The notes below the pieces were generated by a model that saw nothing but the letters and a program-made list of their open reading frames with translations, had not been told where the DNA came from and made no database searches. Both the position numbers and the translations under genes were made by a program. This document shows, one piece after another, positions 1 through 5,717 of a DNA stretch of 8,146 nt. Source of the DNA: Candidatus Competibacteraceae bacterium. Lineage in GTDB: Bacteria; Pseudomonadota; Gammaproteobacteria; Competibacterales; Competibacteraceae. Numbering within the stretch: the stretch's first letter is position 1; every line of letters starts with the position of its first letter. The stretch lies in assembly GCA_020445005.1 (NCBI GenBank), contig JAGRHM010000264.1, forward strand, positions 1 through 8,146, read 5' to 3'.

Positions 1-745
1 GATCGCCATCGAAGTAGGCAATGAGCCATTTCAGGTAGCGCAGACCGGCGCGCAGGTTGGCTTCGGGATCGTGGCGTTGCCCGCGCGGCACGCCGAAGCG
101 TTCGGCGGTGGCGGGCATCAGTTGCATCAGGCCCACCGCGCCTTTGGGCGATCGCGCGCCGGGGCGGTAGGCGGACTCGGCGGCGATCACGGCATGCGCC
201 AGCGCCGGGTCCAGCCCTTCGCGCCGCGCCATTTGGTTGATCAGCGGCGTCCAGCGTTGCGCCGGGGCCGTCGCGAACACCGGGGTGATGGGCGCGGCCG
301 GTTGGGGCGTCACCGCCGGGCGGGATGCCGCCCGCGCCGCCGCCCCGTGTTGCGCGGCGGCGTTGAGCGTCACGCGCGGCGAGGTGACGGCGCGCAAGGG
401 TAAGGGGGAATCCGCCGCCCAGGGCCAGCCCACCGGCCCCACCGCCAAGGTCCAGCCCGCCGCTCGGCCCTTCTCCAGAAAGGCGCGCAGGGCGGCGCGA
501 TCCGGCAGGAACACGGTCTCGCAGCGCCCGTTCGCGCAGGCGCGCACCGTCCATGGCCAGGGTTGAGGCGCCGTTCCAAACGGCGTGGGCCGTCCCGAAA
601 AACGCAGGGCGGCGGCGTACAGCGCCGACGCGTGAATCCCGTGTTTCGCGGCGATGCGCTGGTATAACAGCGGCGGTTCGGCGGCGGCGACCGGCAGACT
701 CGCGGCAGCCAGCAGCAGGCCATAAACCGGATGGGCGATCGGCAT
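1..745 (-). CDS. Two-domain lytic transglycosylase of a conjugative element, C-terminus cut off by window edge
   Basis: Predicted periplasmic enzyme that cleaves peptidoglycan glycan strands to open a path for the conjugation apparatus. The 248 visible residues start at ATG 745-743, two bases after the stop of the upstream gene. Residues 1-22 form a hydrophobic export signal ending AAA|E, though with no basic residue at its start. Residues 26-112 resemble the transglycosylase domain of PFGI-type ICEs, including the PWPWT motif (62-66), but the usual catalytic ESG is FSG (49-51) and the GLMQVNW-like motif is eroded around 102-109. An Ala/Pro-rich linker (about 119-163) leads to a second SLT domain with catalytic E190-S191 and GLMQLMP (205-211). 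The AYNAGEG-type motif would lie beyond the window. The second domain is clear; the degenerate first domain is inferred from remembered family motifs. Confidence 0.85.
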   Translation of the reverse strand, partial: MPIAHPVYGLLLAAASLPVAAAEPPLLYQRIAAKHGIHASALYAAALRFSGRPTPFGTAPQPWPWTVRACANGRCETVFLPDRAALRAFLEKGRAAGWTLAVGPVGWPWAADSPLPLRAVTSPRVTLNAAAQHGAAARAASRPAVTPQPAAPITPVFATAPAQRWTPLINQMARREGLDPALAHAVIAAESAYRPGARSPKGAVGLMQLMPATAERFGVPRGQRHDPEANLRAGLRYLKWLIAYFDGD

Positions 746-747
746 GG

Positions 748-1488
748 TCAGTATCCCGTGCTGCGGGACCGCGCATCATCGCGCGCCAGGTCCTCGTTTT
801 GCCGGACGCTGCCTTGCAGGCGGCGCCACGGCGCCTGGATTGCGGCCGTGGCCACGGTCCCCGCGGCGCGATGCCGGCGGCGTTGGCGATAAAGCGCGAG
901 ATAACCTTTTACCTTGCGCACGTAATCTTGGGTTTCCCGGTACGGCGGAATGCGGTTCCCGTACTTTTGCACCGCGCCTTCCCCCGCGTTGTAACCGGCG
1001 AGGATCAGGTCCAGTTGGCCATTAAATTTCCGGCTCAGAAATTTCAGGTATCGGATGCCGGCGCGCACGTTTTTCGCCGGATCGTAACGGTCGTTGGGCG
1101 TCAGTCCGTAGCGGGCGGCGGTGGCGGGCATCAGTTGCATCAGGCCCACCGCTCCCGCCGGTGAACCGGCCCGGGCGTGGTAACGGGATTCTTGCGAAAT
1201 CACCGCATGCACCAAGGCCCGGTCGATGCCTTCGCTCAGGGCAATGGCGTCGATCAACGGCGTCATTTGCCGTTGCCGCGCGGACACGATCGGTCGCACC
1301 GCCGCCGCGGGCACCCCACCCTGATTAGAAAGGCTTGTCATCGGGGCGGCGTCATAACGCAGGGCGGCGTCCGGCGTCCGGGCCGTGAGCGTCCGGGCGG
1401 ACGAACCGCCGGTTTCGACGGCATCGGAACAGGCGTTTAACCACAACACGCTGGCAGCCAGGAGTCCGGACACGGTCAGGCGCCTCAA
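748..1488 (-). CDS. Lytic transglycosylase lipoprotein (SLT domain)
   Basis: Predicted membrane-anchored soluble-type lytic transglycosylase, 246 residues, that cuts peptidoglycan, most likely for conjugative transfer. The chosen start is TTG 1488-1486, overlapping the previous stop as TTGA; GGACGG lies 5 bases upstream, and this start supplies an RR pair before a hydrophobic stretch and the lipobox LNAC (Cys20). A GTG at 1470-1468 is possible but leaves no basic residues ahead of the hydrophobic core. The SLT domain covers about 74-195, with catalytic E100-S101, GLMQLMP (115-121), YNAGEG (166-171) and the PYRETQDYV segment (182-190), so it looks complete and active. The C-terminus is Arg-rich. 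It is paralogous to the second domain of the following gene and shares a 37-base identical stretch with it. Confidence 0.9.
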   Translation of the reverse strand: MRRLTVSGLLAASVLWLNACSDAVETGGSSARTLTARTPDAALRYDAAPMTSLSNQGGVPAAAVRPIVSARQRQMTPLIDAIALSEGIDRALVHAVISQESRYHARAGSPAGAVGLMQLMPATAARYGLTPNDRYDPAKNVRAGIRYLKFLSRKFNGQLDLILAGYNAGEGAVQKYGNRIPPYRETQDYVRKVKGYLALYRQRRRHRAAGTVATAAIQAPWRRLQGSVRQNEDLARDDARSRSTGY

Positions 1489-2297
1489 AACAGCCGTCCG
1501 ATCAGCGCGCCATTTCGCCGCACCAGGGCCAGGGGCGGCGCAACCTGCTCGGCGTGGGCAAATACCAGCGGGTCGAAGCGGCGCGGTTGGACGCGCGCGG
1601 CGGCGGCCTGGCGTTCCGCGTCCGTCCAGGACGCCTGGCCGGCTTCCAGCCAAGTCACGAGCGCGGTCGGGTCCGCGAAGTCGCGGCCATAGAGGGCTAT
1701 GGTGATGGTGGGTCGCTGGAGCAGCGCCCGCAACCGGTCATAACAGGCGTCCTGGCACGCCGCATCCACCAGCAGATCCACCGTATCGCCCGCCTGTAAC
1801 CCGGCGGGATCGATGCGCGGCAAGGATCGGATCGCCGGGTGCGGCGGCGCTGAACCGGGCGCGCTCGGGTGGGATGGCAGGGAAGCCGCCGCTTGCGGCA
1901 ACCGGGAAAAATTCACGTATTTTTCCGGGCCGAACAACCGGCGCTGCGCCGCGCCCACCGCCTGGGCAAAGGCGGTCTGCGCTTCGATACGCTGCCGCTC
2001 CGCCATTAAATAGCGTTCGGCGTAGCGCGCCTGGCGTTGGGGGTCGGTCTCGATGATCCCCAGCACCATGATGGGATCCAGGTGCGTATAGAAGAATCGG
2101 CCTTCCCGCGTCATGTAGTTTCGGTAGCGCGCGACGTCGGCTTGTTCCAAGCCCCAATGGGCGGCCAGCGCCGCATCGGTGATCGGGGTGTAGTCCAGGG
2201 CGGTGGCGGTGATCGGCGGCGCGGCGCGGGCGGCCAAGGGTAGCGCCAGCAGCGCGGCGGCCATGATTTGGCGTGTCATGGACGGGGCGGCGTTCAT
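1485..2297 (-). CDS. Integrating conjugative element protein, PFL_4693 (TIGR03759) family
   Basis: Periplasmic ICE protein of unknown biochemical role, 270 residues, in a family found in transfer regions of PFGI-1-like elements. It starts at ATG 2297-2295, overlapping the upstream stop as ATGA; M7 is another possible start. Residues 1-26 are a Sec signal ending ARAA. Residues 47-122 show the features I associate with the family: HWGL (47-50), a following RY, LDPIMVLGI (73-81), RYAERY (91-96) and a helical run ending RLF. A Ser/Pro/Ala-rich linker (136-160) precedes a C-terminal segment (171-210) that looks thioredoxin-like, LLVDAACQDAC then a leucine-rich helix then TIALYG. Its cysteines (181, 185) are spaced CxxxC, not the redox-active CxxC. 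The family assignment is from remembered motifs and genomic context. Confidence 0.8.
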   Translation of the reverse strand: MNAAPSMTRQIMAAALLALPLAARAAPPITATALDYTPITDAALAAHWGLEQADVARYRNYMTREGRFFYTHLDPIMVLGIIETDPQRQARYAERYLMAERQRIEAQTAFAQAVGAAQRRLFGPEKYVNFSRLPQAAASLPSHPSAPGSAPPHPAIRSLPRIDPAGLQAGDTVDLLVDAACQDACYDRLRALLQRPTITIALYGRDFADPTALVTWLEAGQASWTDAERQAAAARVQPRRFDPLVFAHAEQVAPPLALVRRNGALIGRLF

Positions 2298-2506
2298 CGG
2301 CAGGCATCCCCCACGCAAAAGGCGGTTTCCGGGGCGCGCGGACGATCCGGGCGACACCAATAAACGCGCTGCGCCCAGGGCACGGTGAGATCGCGCTCGG
2401 GGTAGCGGCAGCTCGCGTCGGCCGCGGCGTTGGGCGTGACCGGGACGGTCGGGCAGCCGCTGAGTCCGAAAAGGCTGAGGAGGAGCAGGCCGGCGCCGCA
2501 TTTCAT
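2294..2506 (-). CDS. Small cysteine-rich lipoprotein of the transfer operon
   Basis: Predicted 70-residue lipoprotein of unknown function. It starts at ATG 2506-2504, sharing ATGA with the end of the PilL gene, and has GGAGGTGT upstream. A short lipoprotein signal ends in the canonical lipobox LSGC, so the mature chain begins at Cys18. The mature part is only about 52 residues and contains four more cysteines (33, 51, 64, 69), enough for two disulfides in the periplasm, plus a short WAQRVYWCRPDRP segment rich in aromatic and basic residues. Position between PilL and the PFL_4693-family gene, with 4-base overlaps on both sides, argues that it is a real component of the conjugation module and not a chance reading frame. 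I do not recognise a named family. Confidence 0.75.
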   Translation of the reverse strand: MKCGAGLLLLSLFGLSGCPTVPVTPNAAADASCRYPERDLTVPWAQRVYWCRPDRPRAPETAFCVGDACR

Positions 2507-2961
2507 GGCGACACCTCCGGTTCGACGCCCTCGCCCGGCGGCGCGGTTGCAGGCGCGGGCGCAGGCCGGTACAGCGGCCGGCGCTCGAAACTCACGCGCC
2601 GATTGACCGGATCGACCACCAGGTCCCAGGCCGGACCCGCCAGGCGTTCCAGGGCCACCCCCAGTTCGACCGGGCCGACCTCCCGCTGGGCTTCGGGATA
2701 GGGCTGCACGTACAGCCGCTCGATCGCCGGATCGGCGGTCCACGGTTCGGCCAGCCGATAACCGGTGCCGGTCAGCAGTTCGTATAGCCCCTGACCTACG
2801 GTGGGGCCGTGGACGGTGCGATAGATCGTCTGGGCCAGATCCGTTGCTACGGGCGCTTCATCGATCGTGACGTAGCCGTCGTACAGGCGCGGGGCCGCGT
2901 GCGCGTTCGGGAATACCAATAACGATGCTAACCCCAATCCCAAGCCGGTTATCCGGATCAT
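2503..2961 (-). CDS. pilL: PilL-like integrating conjugative element protein (PFGI-1 class, TIGR03748-like)
   Basis: Predicted periplasmic protein of the ICE mating apparatus, 152 residues, first gene of the leftward operon. ATG 2961-2959 was chosen because GGAGG lies 6 bases upstream and the protein then starts with a typical signal peptide (1-22, ending AHA). Upstream in-frame ATGs near 3003 lack such a site and would precede the signal with a charged stretch. The core (26-127) matches what I remember of the PilL/PFGI-1 domain: TVGQGLYELLTGTGYRL (54-70), then GPVELGVALERLAGPAWDLVVDPVNRRVSFE spread over 96-126, where LAGPAW and VDPVNR are the most telling. A Pro/Ala/Glu-rich tail follows. 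In type IVB pilus-bearing elements such proteins associate with the thin pilus; the exact role here is inferred. Confidence 0.82.
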   Translation of the reverse strand: MIRITGLGLGLASLLVFPNAHAAPRLYDGYVTIDEAPVATDLAQTIYRTVHGPTVGQGLYELLTGTGYRLAEPWTADPAIERLYVQPYPEAQREVGPVELGVALERLAGPAWDLVVDPVNRRVSFERRPLYRPAPAPATAPPGEGVEPEVSP

Positions 2962-2981
2962 CACTAACCTCCGGTTGAGAG

Positions 2982-2998
2982 GGTGCCTATCAAGCACC
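2982..2998 (-). promoter_or_regulatory. Small hairpin in the pilL leader
   Basis: GGTGC and GCACC form a perfect 5-bp stem around a 7-base loop, in the predicted transcribed leader about 20 bases before the pilL start and just upstream of its GGAGG. It could affect mRNA stability or ribosome access, but a stem this short may be chance. Confidence 0.3.
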
Positions 2999-3034
2999 AT
3001 CACTACTTTACTTTAAGTTATATAATATTTTTCT

Positions 3035-3062
3035 ATGATATAAAACTTTAATCTTTTTTCAA
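3035..3062 (-). promoter_or_regulatory. Sigma70-type promoter of the pilL transfer operon
   Basis: On the minus strand TTGAAA (3062-3057) and TATCAT (3040-3035) are separated by 16 bases. Each matches 5 of 6 consensus positions. Transcription would start near 3028, giving a leader of about 67 bases to the pilL ATG. The surrounding A/T tracts upstream could act as an UP element or as binding sites for an H-NS-like silencer. The assignment is by inspection, and random AT-rich DNA throws up such matches easily. Confidence 0.55.
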
Positions 3063-3200
3063 GTGTTTTTTTGATTTCTTTTAATATTACTTAAATTTAT
3101 TATTTTCAATAACTTATTAAATGTTTAGCACGATAAGCGGCAGCTAACGGGTCGAATTCCTGAACGATCAAAGGATGCGCCCCCTGCTTGTATATTTCGC

Positions 3201-3206
3201 TATAAT
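3201..3206 (+). promoter_or_regulatory. Perfect TATAAT -10 element, probable regulator promoter
   Basis: TATAAT sits at the boundary where base composition returns to normal, about 210 bases before the PAS/HTH gene. At 16-18 bases upstream the sequence is GC-rich (CGCCCC region) and has no recognisable -35 box, nor a TG extension. If used, this promoter would probably need an activator. The leader starting near 3213 would be unusually long. Confidence 0.4.
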
Positions 3207-3341
3207 GCGTGGAATTCCGTTATAGAAACCGGAGGAGTGCACCGGAGAAGGGCTGGCGTAACGACAGGATTCGCAACGCCGAGTGAACAGTGACCTTTTC
3301 ATTTTGATCCGCGCCGGTTTTTCGACACAGTTTTCGCAGAT

Positions 3342-3355
3342 TTATTACATAATAA
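3342..3355. repeat. Perfect inverted repeat, candidate operator
   Basis: TTATTA, a CA spacer, then TAATAA form a perfect 6-2-6 inverted repeat about 64 bases before the start of the PAS/HTH gene. Its size fits a dimeric HTH protein site, so autoregulation is conceivable. In AT-rich DNA such a repeat can arise by chance. Confidence 0.3.
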
Positions 3356-3418
3356 TCAAATGTTTATTCGACAACGCGCGCTCAATGGCCTGTTTCGGCC
3401 TCCTCGTTCGCTCAAAGC

Positions 3419-4516
3419 ATGGCCTCTCTGGAAAGCCTCACCCAGCTTCTGCTGAGCAGCCTGGAGGACGTGGCGCGTCTGGTCTCCTTGTTGGATACCA
3501 CGATGCAACATCTCCCGGCCCCGGCCTTTGAACTCTCTTTGGAGGGCGCCATCTGGTATCTCAACCAGGCCGCGTCGGAAGCGATTGGCGTGGACCCCCA
3601 ACAGGCCGTCGGCACCCGGCTCACGACCTATGTCACCGATAGCTTGATGACCCAGCGCCGGATCGATGCCTTGCCACAACGCGGCACGCCGCAATCCTGG
3701 CCAGATGCCTGGCGGCGCGGGAGAAACACACAACCCTGTCGACTGACAGGATTCGCGCTCCCTCGCGCCCTCAGTCCGGATCGTCCCCGTCTGATTGTTT
3801 GGTCGGAACCACCGGCCAATCGCCCGTCTGACCCGACCGCGGACGACCGCCCACCGCCCCTGATCCCCACCGACCGGCTCTTGTGCGGGCAGGATCTCGA
3901 TCCGCTGCGTCACAAACTGGGCCTCGGGGTGAACCGGTTCTGCGAGATGTTGGCCATCTCAGCGGTGACGTGGTACGCCTGGCGTCGCCAGCCGACGATG
4001 CCGATTCCCAGTCGCACCACCGCGCTCCATCTACGGTTATTGGATGCTCTGCCGGAGCTGGTGCAGTTGGGCGCGCAACCGGCGGATTTACAAGAGGCGC
4101 TCCGCACCCATCGTGGATTGGATGTGACGTTTACGGAGTTGGCGTTATGGATGGGCGTGGAGCGCCGCTCAGGCTATACCTGGGCGCACGGCAACCCGGC
4201 CAGCGATCAGGTCCAGGCGCTCACCCGTACCTTGTTACGGGTTTTGTTTGAGAAACCGCGGGAAACCTGGGATCAGTACCTGGATCTGGTGGCGCAGCAA
4301 GCGCGCCTCGAACAGGTCGACTTGGCGACCATGAAATCCTGGACCGCCACCGTACCTGACCTATCGCCCTCGCCCGACACAGCGATTGAAAATCAAAAGC
4401 CCGCCCGCCGGATCGCACGGAATAAACCGGCGCAATCCCCACCCCGCAAATCAACGACCCAGGCGGTCAAGAAGGACGCCAGCCCCACCCCACCGTCCCG
4501 CAAGAAGCCCCGTTAA
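3419..4516 (+). CDS. Putative regulator: PAS-like N-terminus, two HTH-like segments, basic tail
   Basis: A 365-residue soluble protein, probably DNA-binding, divergent from the transfer operon. I do not recognise a named family. Residues 1-28 are a leucine-rich helix. Residues 29-75 look like the start of a PAS fold (PAPAFELSLEGAIWYLNQAA, then GVDPQQAVGTRL), followed by a less conserved stretch to about 130 and a Pro/Asp-rich linker. Residues 160-212 resemble an HTH (LGLGVNRFCEMLAIS then VTWYAWRR and a helix TALHLRLLDAL). Residues 236-275 look like a second one (FTELALWMGVERRSGYTW, then ASDQVQALTRTLL). The last 40 residues hold 13 Lys/Arg among Pro and Ser. ATG 3419 is the only good start: the frame is closed by TAA at 3353, but no Shine-Dalgarno is visible. 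By position it could control the neighbouring operon. Confidence 0.72.
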   Translation: MASLESLTQLLLSSLEDVARLVSLLDTTMQHLPAPAFELSLEGAIWYLNQAASEAIGVDPQQAVGTRLTTYVTDSLMTQRRIDALPQRGTPQSWPDAWRRGRNTQPCRLTGFALPRALSPDRPRLIVWSEPPANRPSDPTADDRPPPLIPTDRLLCGQDLDPLRHKLGLGVNRFCEMLAISAVTWYAWRRQPTMPIPSRTTALHLRLLDALPELVQLGAQPADLQEALRTHRGLDVTFTELALWMGVERRSGYTWAHGNPASDQVQALTRTLLRVLFEKPRETWDQYLDLVAQQARLEQVDLATMKSWTATVPDLSPSPDTAIENQKPARRIARNKPAQSPPRKSTTQAVKKDASPTPPSRKKPR

Positions 4517-4551
4517 CCCTGCGCAGTGCGTGTCTGCACAGCACACTCAGC

Positions 4552-4574
4552 GCGGGTAAAAACCCGCCTCTTTT
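4552..4574 (+). terminator. Rho-independent terminator after the PAS/HTH gene
   Basis: GCGGGT, loop AAAA, ACCCGC, then CTCTTTT: a perfect 6-bp GC-rich stem followed by a short T-rich run, 36 bases after the stop codon. A second CCCC/GGGG hairpin at 4591-4604 has no T run. Confidence 0.65.
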
Positions 4575-4666
4575 GACGCGGAGTATGAAGCCCCTTTTCG
4601 GGGGATCGGCAAAAGACCGGCTGGACAGCGGCTCCCAAACAAATTTTGCTGGAAACGCAATGCCCC

Positions 4667-5582
4667 TTAAGCAGCGACAGGGAGCCCCGCAAACGCCAGC
4701 TGATGAACGGTATTGACGGCGAAGTGAAGGAAAACGGCGGAGTCAATGCGCCCTGTTAGGTAGTAAACCAGGCCATAGGCCAAGCCCACTAGCGTGGCCA
4801 GGAGGACGAAAGTCAGGCCGCCGCCCGCATGAACGCCACCGAAGAAGAGGCTGGCGACGATCAGGCCCCATCCATCGGCATGAGACGACCTGCCCCAGTG
4901 ACGCGCCCAGCGCATGCAGAGGGTTTGCACGATCCCTCGAAAAAAACTTTCTTCCAGGACCCAGACAAACAAAAAATTACCGGACGCATGTGTTCCAGGA
5001 AAAGAGCGAGCGGAATCAGCATCAGGAGCGTCACCGGTAATGCCACCGTGAAGGTTTTACCGAGTTGTTCGCGACCCCATCACCACCCATCGGGCAAGAG
5101 CGGCGTCAGCACTATAGACTTCTCGGCTGATATCCGGACAGGCAAGCTGCCTTACTTAAGCGGATCAAATGGCAAGCATGTCCAGCTCATCGTCGGAAAG
5201 ACAATAACGGGGGGACCAGGGCGAGCAGAAGCAGCTTCTCCGGGGGAAACAGGACCTGTTTTCCACTGACGTCCAGCAAAGGAAAAGGCGTCAGCCCTGG
5301 AAACTGGCGGACCCCCAAAGCCAAGATGATGAGAAGATAAACCAGCCCGGTGGCGACCCGACAGGCGTGTGTCGGACAGCGCTGCGTTTTGAGCGCCCAA
5401 GCCAAGCCCCCTACACCGGCCAGCATCGGGAGGATCGTTGGCGCGATGCTTCCGCTGGCCACCATCCCGGCAAACGGGATGAGGAGCAGGCTCCCGCCGC
5501 TGAATTGCCACCCCCGTTGGCCAGACCCCAGCCCCATCCAAAATAACAGTCCGCCCGCGAATAACAATAAAGCAAGTCCCAT
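4667..5582 (-). pseudogene. CPBP-family intramembrane protease, disrupted by frame changes
   Basis: Remains of a CPBP (Abi/CAAX) membrane endopeptidase gene read leftward, spread over all three minus-strand frames. The N-terminal part (ATG 5582, or TTG 5603, to a TGA at 5189-5187) encodes several hydrophobic helices. A middle part (about 5088-4980) starts WGREQLGKTF and continues as a membrane helix in a second frame. The last part, from about 4975 to TAA 4669-4667, lies in a third frame and holds all three family motifs: EESFFR, FGGVH and HFAVN. Between the first two parts every usable frame contains stops. The total length would suit a complete enzyme of about 300 residues, so this is decay of a full gene rather than a fragment. 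Sequencing indels are an alternative explanation. Confidence 0.75.
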
Positions 5583-5651
5583 AAGTGTCTTACCCGAGGC
5601 CAATCTCGATTCAAAGGCGTGATGTTACTCTCTCCTGAATGAGGTGTAGAG

Positions 5652-5669
5652 AACGGGTTGAATCCCGTT
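5652..5669 (+). repeat. Perfect hairpin between the CPBP remnant and the HPt gene
   Basis: AACGGG, loop TTGAAT, CCCGTT: a perfect 6-bp stem. GAGAAC (5649-5654) can instead pair with GTTCTC (5673-5678), so two structures compete for the same AAC. There is no T run, so it is not an ordinary terminator. Its role is unknown. Confidence 0.35.
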
Positions 5670-5686
5670 AGGGTTCTCCATAAACT
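5658..5686 (+). promoter_or_regulatory. Weak candidate promoter for the HPt gene
   Basis: TTGAAT (5658-5663) and TAAACT (5681-5686) are 17 bases apart and match the sigma70 consensus at 4 positions each. The start codon follows about 30 bases later. The match is modest, and the -35 box coincides with the loop of a hairpin. Confidence 0.25.
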
Positions 5687-5717
5687 GTGTTCACTTTTCA
5701 CGGTTCGAACACCCGCT

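Larger units (their letters stand above)
2962..3418. other. Divergent regulatory intergenic region with very AT-rich core
   Basis: A 457-base gap between the leftward transfer operon and the rightward PAS/HTH gene. By my count 17 of the 120 bases in 3001-3120 are G or C, against well over 60% in the flanking genes. It contains a promoter for the operon, a perfect TATAAT on the plus strand, short inverted repeats and a leader of about 200 bases before the regulator. I see no convincing gene in it. The 82-codon GTG-initiated frame beginning at 3283 runs into the regulator gene in another frame and has no good ribosome binding site. Confidence 0.75.

Noticed and set aside
71..2701. Several plus-strand reading frames opposite the transfer operon
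   Set aside because: They encode Arg/Gly/Ala-rich low-complexity chains typical of antisense frames in GC-rich genes, with no domains.
2962..3003. Longer start for PilL at the ATG pair near 3003-2998
   Set aside because: It would place a charged stretch before a typical signal peptide and has no Shine-Dalgarno sequence; ATG 2961 has GGAGG at good spacing.
3225..3300. Riboswitch, considered because of the GGAGGAG, CCGG and stem-forming leader segments
   Set aside because: I could not match it to a known class such as cobalamin, glycine or cyclic-di-GMP; kept only as an unexplained leader.
3283..3531. GTG-initiated 82-codon frame ahead of and overlapping the PAS/HTH gene
   Set aside because: No good ribosome binding site, a composition change where it enters the regulator gene, and the overlap is in a different frame from a clearly better protein.
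4591..4604. CCCC-TTTTC-GGGG hairpin as a second terminator
   Set aside because: No T run on either strand next to the stem.
5152..5541. Minus-strand frame overlapping the N-terminal part of the CPBP remnant
   Set aside because: The other frame there gives clean hydrophobic helices expected of the family, while this one is Pro/Arg/Gly-rich. Its downstream continuation is part of the remnant only after a frame change.
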